A stretch of DNA of 64,000 nt from Nepenthes gracilis (Eukaryota > Streptophyta > Magnoliopsida > Caryophyllales > Nepenthaceae). The notes beneath the pieces were generated by a model. It was given only the letters and a program-made list of their open reading frames with translations. It was not told the origin of the DNA and searched no databases. The position numbers were made by a program, and so were the translations under genes. The stretch spans positions 16,104,830 to 16,168,829 of the forward strand of contig BSYO01000008.1 of NCBI GenBank assembly GCA_033239525.1, read 5' to 3'. Of the stretch, positions 23,029-33,276 are shown one piece after another (within the stretch, counting starts at the first letter, position 1; each line of letters begins with the position of its first letter).

Positions 23029-24644
23029 AGAAGGCATTGTTTGGGTTCTTCGAAATATTGTTTCGTTAGATTAGTTTATTATAAGGTCGAAGTAAGTATC
23101 CCCTGACCCTATCTTTATTTGATTTAGCATCTGATAAAATTTTATTTCAATTTGGAGTTTTTAAATCTGTGCATACACTATTAACTTGCCCATTTATTTT
23201 TCTTATGCATGCATGACAGTTTTACCGATTATTTGAGGGATTTGTTCTATTTTTATTATTATTTGGGAGTTTTGTGATTTTCTAAAAAAAGAGTAAATAT
23301 CGGATACTATATATTTATATAAAAATGAGCATAAAATCTTGTATAGGCTGTGCATTTTTACATGTAAATGCCGGAGTTGTAGTCACTACATTTAGATTTA
23401 TTATTGAATATTTTGGTCAACTCACGATAGGGAGATATTTGTTATTGAAAATTTTTTTTACTGGCAGGAAAGGCTTAGATGTAATATCCCACTCCTTTGG
23501 ATATTTAGTTAGAATTTATAATATATTTAGATGACCTAATATATTTGACAAATGAAAGAACTGCTCTCAAAATTAGGGGTGGTAATATATAATGAGTAAC
23601 CTTATCTATGAGAGACAAAGTACATAGGTGGCCTAATATTGTAGTCTAAATTACATTTGATTTGGTATAAGGTTATCGAGAGTATACATAATCCTATCTC
23701 AAGTTAATTTTTAAATAATTGAAACTCAAATTTGGACATAATTTACATTTCTATATGGATTTGTATTCGGACGTAGATTTTGGATTCCCCGATTTTTACC
23801 CACAGATGGGTTTTGGTGCGGCTCTAGTTTCTACACACGCAATTAGATTATCTACCTATTGGATTTTGTCCCGCATCATGATTTGATTAGATACTGGATT
23901 GAACATTGGATTGGATTTTTGATTTGATATCTTAATCATTATATATATATATACACGTCTTGAGAGGCTGTTTTTTGATTGAATATTTGATTTAGATTTG
24001 ATATATAATTTAAGTACGAGATTACCATTGATTTTGATATTGGATTCTGTCTTAAATTTGATGATTAGATTTTGTCATCGACGATTTAAATTTATATCTA
24101 TCATATGATTTGACAATTATTCGTGGACTTTCACTCTAATTAATTGGACACGTTTATTTTTATATATATGATACTTGTTGAATTTTATACTCATATTTTA
24201 TATTTTATCTCTCAAGAGTAGATGGCTCGAATTTATTGTATGAGCAGGACGAGATCCGGTGCAACATCACATTCTCTGGTGAGTATTATATTTTTATGGA
24301 TTTAGATATCGTCAGCAACGTATCGATTTTTGGATGAATTTTATTTTAGGCGGTTTTTAATTTTTAGAGTTGGTCGAACGTAGGCCCTTGGATTATGCAT
24401 GAAGGTAGTATAGATTTAATTTTTTATGTGGATAAATTATCGTTATCTTTTGGAAATTTTTTCTTATGACTATTTGGTGCAAATTATGATTATTTTGTCC
24501 GTATAATTACCCGATTAGGTTTTATGTAGATTATGTTTAGATCCATGTATGTTCAATTTGTCATGATTGATTTGAAAATTTTTTATTTATTATTTAAAAT
24601 TTAATTGTTTAATTATTTGATCTACTTAATCTGAATTTGTAACA
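23029..24644 (+). repeat. Gypsy 5' LTR, second part
   Basis: Resumes the LTR after the copia element. 23029-23715 aligns with 29380-30066 of the 3' LTR (shared words include GTACATAGGTGGCCTAA and GGAGATATTTRTTATT). The remainder, 23716-24644, has no forward match in the 3' LTR but matches 30067-30995 in reverse complement. Ends TTTGTAACA just before the primer-binding site. A short (TA)n run lies near 23942. Confidence 0.8.
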
Positions 24645-24648
24645 AAAG

Positions 24649-24660
24649 TGATATCAGAGA
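24649..24660 (+). other. Gypsy primer-binding site (initiator Met-tRNA type)
   Basis: TGATATCAGAGA matches TGGTATCAGAGC at 10 of 12 positions, four bases after the LTR end. This helps fix the LTR boundary. Confidence 0.75.
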
Positions 24661-24719
24661 AAGTCGTAACGATAAGTTTTTTAGGTTGATTTTTTGGGAA
24701 GGTTGTTGATCGAATCTTT

Positions 24720-27700
24720 TGCATGATAGGTAAATATCATGGTGAATCACAAAATTTTATGAGTTGGGGATCATTCTCAAGTCAGGAGGACAAGATTAGG
24801 AGTAGAAAGTTAGTCCCAAATCGAGAAGATATTAGAGACAGAAGATTAGTCGTAAGTCGGGAAAATATTAGGGGCAAGAGATCGATCTTGAGTCGAGTGG
24901 GCAATTATGTTGCCATGATGGGTCGCATGAGCGACGTGATGGATATGATGATCTAGTGGTAGAATCAGGATATGACTGTTTTGAGAAGGGTGTCCAACCA
25001 AGGTCAGGGCCGGACGCCCTTCGACCAATTCAAAGGCGAGCATGTTCCAAGGTCTCTTGAAGAGTTCAGCTTGATCAAAAGCAGAGAACTGGTTGAGAAA
25101 GGTGGAGAGAGTTTTGGAGGTCATCGATTTCCCTGAGGAGGATAAAGCGAGGTTTGCCACGTATAGGTTGGATGACGAAACTATGAGATAGTGAGACTCC
25201 CAATACCATATCTTGGGTCAGGACAATGAGGAGATTGCTTGGGAGGTCTTCCGGGAGACATTTCTGGAGAAGTACTTTCCATCAAGTATCCAGGAGATCA
25301 AAAAAGCTGAGTTTGACTGGCTGCGGCAAAGGAAATGATCTGTAACTGAGTACGACACGTAAATTTTTAGAGCTGTCTCGATTTAGTCCCCATTTGGTCA
25401 CCAATGAGTCCCTGAGATCACATAAATTTTTGCAAGGACCATAAGATTCGACTCTAAAGCAATTTGTGCCGCTCCAATTGTGGACTTACAACAAGGTGCT
25501 AGACTAGGCCCGATTGATCGAGGAGTAGATTTGGAAGAACTATTTTTAGAAAAAATCAGAGTAACGAGGTCAGAGCTCTAAGGGTAAAGTCTCTTGTTTG
25601 ATATCTCATTTGATATTAGGAAGTCAAGATAAATAAAAGGTAAGCCAAAATAAAGGAAAATAAGTGGAAGCAAAGACTTCTCCTCCGAGGTTCCAATTTA
25701 CAAAATCTACCTACGAGTTTTATAGAAAGAATCACGCGGGACAAACTTTTATCGTCAAAGTAGGATCTATTTTAATTGCGGTCAAGCTAGCCACTTGTTT
25801 AAGGATTATCTGAACCTGAGGCATTCAGATAGGAGGCCAACGGTTCCAGATAGGGCGATTGCAACCACAGCTCATGATGTTAGAACCAATCCCTTAGTCA
25901 TATAAGGTAATCTGTAAACCTTTGATTCTTTAGCACATGTTTTAGTTAATCCCAAGGCTACACACTCTTTTATGCTCCTTAAGTCAGGTTGATCTTGATG
26001 TTGTGCGCAAATCATCTGATTAGAGATATGTGCCAAGCATATCTAGCATATATGGTCATATTTGGAAGTCATTTTGTGGCCATAGAAGATATTCTGATCA
26101 TCTATGAATTTGTTTATATTTTTTTGAAGGATTTGCCTGGATTTCCTCCTGAGCGGGAGATTGAATTTGCTATTGACATTATACCTGAATCTGTGCCGAT
26201 TTTGAGGGCTCCATATAGGATGGCCCCATCTGAGTTGAAAGAATTGAAATAGCAGTTGTAAAATTTGTTGGAGAAGGGATTCATTCAGCCAAGTGTTTCA
26301 CCATAGAGCGCTCCCATATTATTTATGAAGAAGAAAGACGGATCGATGAAATTGTGTGTGGATTAGCAGGTACTAAATAAGATCATGATCAAGAATAAGT
26401 ATCCCCATCTAAGGATTGAAAATTTATTTAATCAACTGCAAGAAGCTTAGGTTTTCTCAAATATTGATCTGCGATCAGGTTACCACCAGTTGAGGATTAA
26501 GCAGAATGATATTTCCAAGTTGACTTTTAAGACGCGGTACGGTCATTATGAATTTCTAGTGATACCATTTAAATTAACGAATTGGTCAGCATCCTTTATA
26601 GATATGATGATTCGAGTTTTCCAACCGTATCTGGATCAATATGTAGTGATTTTTATTGATAATATTATGATTTATTCGAGACGTTTTGAGGAGTATGAGG
26701 CTCATCTAAGGATCATGTTACAGACTTTGAGAGAGAAGCAAGTGTTTGCTAAGTTGAAGATGTGTGAATTCTAGTTAGATGAGGTGTCGTTCTTGGGTCA
26801 TATCATTTCAAAGAGCGGTGTATTAGTAGATTTGAAGAAGGTGAAAGCGGTGACAAATTAGGAGAGGTCAGTGAATGTCACTGAGGTGTAGTGTTTCTTA
26901 AGTTTGGTTGGATATTACAGCAGTTTTGTTGAGAATTTCTTGAGGATTGTAGTACCCTTGACTAATTTGACGTAGAAGAAGCGACATTTATTTAGGATGA
27001 TAATTTTGAGGAATGTTTCCAGGAGTTGAAGAGAAGATTGACGTCAACACCTATATCGTCTATTCCTAATGGATTACAAGGATTTGTGATATATTGCGAT
27101 ACTTCCAAGAAAGGTTTGTGCTGTGTTTTGATGCAACACGGCCGGGTGGTGGTTGATAGGTCTAGGTAGTTAAAAATTTATGAATAGAACTATCCTACCC
27201 ATGATTTGGAGTTAGCAGCTGTGATCTCCGCATTGAAAATTTGGAGGCATAATCTGTATGGGAAGAAATTTGTGGTCTACTCCAATCATCCAATCATAAA
27301 AGCTTAAAGTATCTGTCCTCCTAGAAAGAATTGGATATGCATCATCGGAGATGGATACACCTGTTGAAGGGTTACGATTGTAAAATCTAATATTAATCGA
27401 GGAAAGAAAATATTGTTACTAATACTTTGAGTAGGAAGTCTTTTGGATTAGTAGCTCATTTGATGATCAATAAATAGAAGATGTTCGATAGAATGAAGAG
27501 TTACATGATCTGGCTGTACTTCTAGAGTTCAAGGATGATGTTGTCCTATCTTCAGATGCAACCAAAGATTTTAGAGAAGATCAAGGAGGATTAGAAGAGC
27601 GACCCGCATTTGATGAAGATTGCAAGAGATTTAGATGGTGAGTCACGAGTAGAGTTTCCTTTTCGATCTGACAGGATTCTTTATTTTTGAGATCAAATTT

Positions 27701-28998
27701 GTGTGCCAAACATAGTGGAGCTAAAGGAGGAAATTTTGGATGAAGCTCACAGATCGAGGTATATAATCCATCCTAATGTAAATAAGATGCATTAGGTTAT
27801 GAAAAAGACTTTCTAGTGACGGAATATGAGAAGAGAGATTACAACTTATGTGGCTAAATGCATCGTGTATCAGCGGGTAAAAGTTGAGCATAAAAGGCAT
27901 TTAGGGTTTTTGCATCATTTGTTGATTCTCAGCTGGAATTGAGAGTACATAGTGATAGATTTTGTTTCAAGATTGCCTAGGACGGCGAAGAATGTGGATG
28001 CCATTTGGGTCATCATGTACAAATTGATAAAATCTACTCATTTCCTACCGATTCGGATGACATATTCAAGAGATAAGCTGGCTCGCCTGTGCATCAATGA
28101 GATCGTAAGGCTGTATGGTATTCCGACTTCGATTGTGTCTGATTAAGATCTTAGGTTTGTGTTGAAATTTTAGGAAAGCTTGTATAAGAAGTTGGATACC
28201 AAGCTTCAGTCCAACTCAACTTTTCAGTCGTAGACGGACAACTAATCTGAAAGCACTATCCAAATATTAGAAGATATGTTGAGGGCGTCGATTTTGGAGA
28301 TGAGAGACTCTTAGGATAGCTATTTGCTGCCTAGCAAGTTCGCGTATAATAATAGTTATCCGTCAAGTATCGGGATGACTCTATTCAATGTTTTGTATGG
28401 TTAGAGATGTAGGTCTCCTATTAATTGGAAAGGTATTGATGATCGTAGATTGTTAGGCCTAAACATTATTCAAGATATTTCCAAGAAGATCATAATTATT
28501 AGAGATCGATTGATCGAGGATTAGAATTGCCAGAAGAGTTACGCTGAAAGGAAAGAATCTAATTTGGAGTTTGAGGTGGATGACTATATGTTCCTGAAGG
28601 TGTCTTCGAGGAAAGGGATTTCAAGGGTTGGAGTGAAGGAAAAATTGAAGCAGAGATTCATTGGGCATTTTGAGATTTTGGAGCCGATCGGAGAGGTGGC
28701 CTATAGATTAGCTTTACCTCAAAATTTGGCGGGTTATCCTAATATCTTCCATATTTCGATATTGTGAAAATATGTGTATAATCCTTTTATTGTAATTAAA
28801 TTTAAACCATTGGAGATAGATGAGAATTTATCTTATATCGAGGTTTTGGTTCAGAATTTAGATCGGAAAGATCAAGTGTTGAGAAATAAGATAATTTCAT
28901 TGGTCAAGGTGTTGTGGAGGAATTATTCGGTCAAGGAGGCTACATGGGAGCATGGAGATGAAGTCCAAGAGAAGTGTTCCTATCTATTTGAGAATTGA
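24720..28998 (+). pseudogene. Gypsy chromovirus gag-pol remnant with C-terminal chromodomain
   Basis: Gag near 24960-25370: VERVLEVIDFPEEDKARFAT, then ETFLEKYFPSSIQEIKKAEF. The zinc knuckle near 25770 reads YFNCGQASHLFKDY, where both outer Cys have become Tyr. The protease core GATHSF is reduced to KATHSF near 25950. RT (about 26130-26770): [27 protein letters not shown], and the catalytic box FIDNIMIYS in place of FIDDI. RNase H follows to about 27480. The integrase (27720-28430) includes WVIMYKLIKSTHFLPIR. The end (28840-28998) reads LDRKDQVLRNKIISLVKVLW then ATWEHGDEV, a typical chromodomain of plant chromoviruses, which in living relatives guides insertion to marked chromatin. Catalytic Asp loss and many stops make it inactive. 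Confidence 0.85.
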
Positions 28999-29030
28999 GG
29001 TGCGTGAATTTCAAGGATAAAATTTTTATG

Positions 29031-29042
29031 AAGATGGGAGAA
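29031..29042 (+). other. Gypsy polypurine tract
   Basis: AAGATGGGAGAA directly precedes TGTAATATTG of the 3' LTR, so it fixes the start of that LTR. Confidence 0.8.
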
Positions 29043-30066
29043 TGTAATATTGTGGACCCCTATCTAGATCATTTCGATATTAGTTATAATTTTTGGATTA
29101 ATTGGATGTATTTTGAAGTAATTATATTGTGAAAATTTGAAGGATATTTGGTTCGGAAGTGCGGTGCCGATGCATGCCTGATGCACATCTAAGACACTGA
29201 TTCCAAGACGTTAGTGCCCAAGACATGCCCAAAACATCAATTCTAGAATGGGTGCAGCCGAGGAGCACGAGTGTTAGAATGGCCGCACTCGAGCAGCGCG
29301 AGGAGGGTATAAAAGGCAGCGTGCCTTGGGTTTTGTCATTTCGCGCTAGAAAAAAGAAAGAGAAGCGAGAGCATAGGGAGTAGAGAGAGAATGTGCTACT
29401 TGGTTTCTTCAAAGTATCATTTCATTATATATGCTTGGTATAAGGTCAAGACAAATATTTTCTAATCCTATTCTTTGTCTAATTTTTCATCTGATAATGT
29501 TTTGTTTCAATTTGAAAGTATAAATCCGTGTGTATACTTTTAACTAGATTGTTTGTTTTCCTTATACATGCATGTCAATTTTATTGGTTGTTTGTGGGAT
29601 TTGTTATATTTTTGTTATTATTTGAGGGTTTTATAACTTTCTGATAAATGGATAAATATCAAACACTATGTATTTTTATATATGTATATTTATATAACAA
29701 TAAGTATAGAATTTTACATGGGCTGTACATTTTTGTATACATGTGCTGGGGTTATGGTCAGTACATTTGAATTTATTATTAGATATTTTGCTCTACTCCT
29801 GACGAGGAGATATTTATTATTAAAAATTCATTTTTGCCTATATGAAAAACTTGGATATAGTAACCCGCTCCTTTGAATATTTAATTAAAATTTATAATAT
29901 ATTCAGACGTTTTAACATATTTGACAAACTTGAGAATTGTATCTAAAATTGTAGACAAAAAAAATATAATGAGTAGCCTTACATATGAGAGATAGAGTAC
30001 ATAGGTGGCCTAACATGTTGATCTAAACTATATTTGATGTAGTCTAAGTTGTCAAAAATGTGTAAC
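29043..30066 (+). repeat. Gypsy 3' LTR, forward half
   Basis: About 1024 bp that aligns with 15552-15888 plus 23029-23715. It contains the TATA box TATAAAAG (29308-29315). Similarity stops abruptly at 30066, where the remaining LTR sequence appears in reverse orientation. Confidence 0.85.
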
Positions 30067-30995
30067 TGTCACGAATTTGAAACAAGTAGGTTAATTTAAT
30101 AATTAATTAAATTTTAAACATTAATCTTATAAATCCTAAACATGAGTGTGACAAAGTAAACATACATGGGACCCAAATATAACATGCACAGAACCTTATC
30201 GAATAACAGTCCAGGTACACAATCATGACCTACTCTAATAGTTATATGGAAATAACCGTAAAATAACAACCACTCAATCACATAATAAAATAATCCAGTA
30301 GTTTTCAATATGCAGTCCAAATGCCTATATTCGGCCGACTCCAAATTCAAGAACAATCCAAACAAAACCCATCAATAAAATAATGATACACACGACGATA
30401 TTAAAATCTAAATAAATCTAATACTCACCATAGAATACGGTGCTATGTTAAAACTCATCCTACACTTATAATAAATTCGAATCTTCTATTTTGAAGGAAT
30501 AAAATAGAAAATATGAGCATTGTATTCAACAAGCATTATATATGAAACAACGGGTCTAATAAATTAGGGGGAGGGTCAAATGAGTAAAAGTCCAATCAAA
30601 TAACAGTATAAATTTAAATCATCAATATCAGAAATCTAACCAAAATCTAAGATCCAAAATTTAATAATAATATTGTACTCAAAACAAATATCAAATCTAA
30701 AATAAAAATCCAATTAAAAAATAGTTCTCATCGGGACGTGTATATATATATATATATATATCAAAATGATCCGAAAGTCCAATCCAAAGTCTATTTCCAA
30801 TACCCGATCAAATCGTGATACGAGATAAAATTTAATAGTCAAATGATCCAATCGTGTGTGTAGAAGTCGTAATTACACCGTAAGCAGATATTTTTTGATT
30901 TATCCTCTAACATACAAGTCAATTATTTTTCTATAAGAAAAGAGAGACAGATGATGTAGAATGAGTGTGCTAATATTTTTATAGAATGATTGAAT
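30067..30995 (-). repeat. Inverted distal half of a gypsy LTR
   Basis: Begins TGTCACGAATTTGA, the reverse complement of the LTR end (CTGAATTTGTAACA at 24631-24644). It continues as the reverse complement of the distal LTR. The ACTCACCATAGAATACGGTG region near 30423 pairs with CCGGTGCAACATC..GGTGAGT near 24255-24285. CGTGTATATATATA near 30736 pairs with the TATATACACG near 23945. GTGTGTAGAAG near 30855 pairs with the CTACACACGC near 23830. Similarity fades by about 30940. Forward plus inverted lengths add to about one full LTR, so an in-place inversion is the simplest reading. Insertion of a second reversed copy is the alternative. Confidence 0.7.
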
Positions 30996-31106
30996 GTGGT
31001 ATACTTGATAGGAAGCGTTTTAAAGAGAGAGAGAAAAATGCGCTTGAAGGGGAGCGTTTTGGCTAGGGTTGATTGGTTCCTTACCATAGTAGAAGAAGGG
31101 TGGTAC

Positions 31107-32452
31107 TGTAAAGTGTAAATTTCAAGAATTATTTTAATAATATTAAATTTAAATAAATTATTAAAAATTTAAGATTAATTATGAATTCGACTAAAAAATT
31201 AAGTGTTAGATTAAAAAAAGTCAAACCCGAGTAGCATTTAATATATGTTTGATCTATGTATGAGTATACTTTGGATAAAATAATAATGTTTGAGGTGTGT
31301 ATAAGTGACGCTTGTGTGTGTTTAGACCAAAATATTACTGCAAGATGCATACTTGTCGGGACAATTGTGCATAGAATGAAATTTGCCGTTATATATGAAT
31401 TGCACATAACTGGTATATGAGTGTCAATTTGTTATAAATAAGCCATCTAATTGACTTTCGCTTACTTTTCTACCGAATTTTGAGATAAGAGAAAGAAAAA
31501 AAGAAGAAAAGAGAAAGAATACGAGAGAGAAGAAAGAATAATGTGAATTTAAAGAGAACTCAAGGTAGTTTTTGGTAAATTTAAAATAAAGCAGGTGTAT
31601 CTAAATATATATTTTTTCTTTTATTGTTAATCTTTTATTAAATCTCTGAATATTTTTTATTCAATACTCATACATTTGATATTTCATTGCTCTATATGAT
31701 TTTACTTTGCATACTTATCAATTTATTCTCATATTATGAAAATTTGAAAAGTTCATGTTTGAAAGTCATAGAAATTAAATTAAATTTATAAAATTTCAGT
31801 ATATATGTTCTTATATATCATTAATTTTCATACATACATTTCTATGTGTCATTAATATTTACATGTTTGTTTATGCATGTCAATTATAGATGCTTTACCG
31901 AGCGTTGCACCCAATTTTATCATATATTTGCTAACTTTTTAGATTAGTAGATTTGAATACACTTGTATGATTTTTGAATCCTATAAAAGCTTTTGAGAGG
32001 GTGAATTTTAGGATATTTTAGATATTTTAATGTATCTTAATTATCCAAATTAACAATTATTTTTGTTTTTGATTATTGTCTATATGTGATCACGGGCTAA
32101 GGGTTGTTAATTTTCAATATAAAGTTGGATATTATTTAATTTTAGTATTATGTTGAAATTATTAATGGATAATTTGTTTTCAATTTAAGATACTTTTGCT
32201 TATGATATAAGGTGAACGGTTGGTGAATATTTAAAACCACTTTTGAATTTAGCTTTTGGATTTTATGTTTAGGTAATTAGTTAAATTTGAATTTTTAACA
32301 GCGTTTATTGTAAGTTTGCATCTCGATATTTGGTTAGGTTTAAATTGGTTGATTAAACATTTAATTAATGATTTAATTTAGGCTCTAATTTGATGTTAAT
32401 GAAATTATAGTTTGGGTTAGAGATATATTGAATTAGAATCTGATTTTGACAA
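31107..32452 (+). repeat. LTR-like remnant of another retroelement (ends uncertain)
   Basis: Starts TGTAAAGTGTAAATTTCAAG. It has a TATA box (TTATAAATA near 31431) followed by a GA-rich leader (about 31485-31550), and ends plausibly near TTTGACAACA. This U3-R-U5 layout resembles the gypsy LTRs next door, but the sequence is a different family. No internal coding domains, primer site or target duplication are seen, so a solo LTR is only a suggestion. Confidence 0.35.
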
Positions 32453-33116
32453 CATTTGAGATGTTGAATAGTGAATGTGATAATTATTATTATTGACCGT
32501 CTGTTGGGGTTGTGAGAGTAGTCAATTAGGTGTTGTTCATTTGCTTGCATTTTGAGAGTGCCAAGTATGACTTTTGGTTTGTGGTGTTTTCGACTAGCGA
32601 GTGAGATTTGCAGACATTCTCATTGGTTGATAAAGACATTCTCATTGCCTCAATGTAGGCGTTTTTGGTTCATTTTATTGTCCTACTAGAAGAAATCATA
32701 TTTATTTTTGACTTCAATCATTCGTTTCTCCTTTAGGATCCATCTTTGGCTTGTAATAAAAGAAGAGAATGTTACTTGAGTCAATATATTATCGAGAGTC
32801 AATACTTATAAGGGTTAATTTGATTAAAGCAGATGCTTCAGCTTAATTATTATTTACTTGGATTCAAGGCGTTTCAAAGCCTAATAAAATTATTTAAGAT
32901 ATACAATTATTTTTGAAATGTTATGCTGAATTTAATCAATCTCAACATAAAGATAACTAATAATTTTTAATAACTTAATATCAGAAAAAAATGCGTATCA
33001 ATAGCATGAGTACAACCCGAAGGCATAAATCGTATTTCCCCAGGAATTATTGCTGGTCACAGGCAAAAGATTTTCCTTCTTGGTAGAGAAGTTGCATACG
33101 CGCCTCCGGGGGGCCG

Positions 33117-33276
33117 AAACACAGATTTAGGTTCTCTCTATCGAAAGGAGAGAGAGAGAAAGAGAGAGAGCGATTGAGAGGGGGTATCTAGGGTTTGTAT
33201 GTTTGCTTCTCCGCCCTAATCGAGAGGGTTGGGGGGATAGCGAGGAGATACACTAAAAGCTTGATTTTAAATCGAG
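33117..33276 (+). promoter_or_regulatory. Probable 5'UTR exon and promoter-proximal region of the RH40-type helicase gene
   Basis: The sequence changes here from AT-rich repeats to a plant-leader composition: a GA-rich tract (33149-33175), TAGGGTTT, and TCTCCGCCCTAATCG. It ends in a good donor, ATCGAG|GTGAGC at 33276/33277. The expected partner acceptor is ATTCAGCAG at 39054, 29 bp before the helicase ATG. No clear TATA box lies upstream, as is common for housekeeping plant genes. The exact transcription start is unknown. Confidence 0.6.

Larger units (their letters stand above)
15552..30995 (+). mobile_element. Decayed Ty3/gypsy chromovirus (Tekay/Del-like) retrotransposon, split by a copia insertion
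   Basis: The 5' LTR starts TGTAATACCCC at 15552, is broken at 15888/23029 by the copia element, and ends CA at 24644. That is about 1953 bp once the copia is removed. A primer-binding site follows. The gag-pol relic is in order gag, protease, RT, RNase H, integrase, chromodomain. A polypurine tract AAGATGGGAGAA (29031-29042) precedes the 3' LTR at 29043. The internal order and the C-terminal chromodomain place it among chromoviruses, probably Tekay. The frame is full of stops, mostly TAG and TGA at former CAG, CGA or TGG codons, so the element is dead and old. The last ~930 bp of the 3' LTR is in reverse orientation (30067 on), so the outer end and target duplication are uncertain. Confidence 0.85.

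Noticed and set aside
15552..30995. Treating the retroelements as an endogenous virus with working genes
   Set aside because: Domain order and LTR features are those of plant Ty1/copia and Ty3/gypsy retrotransposons, no envelope is present, and all frames are broken.
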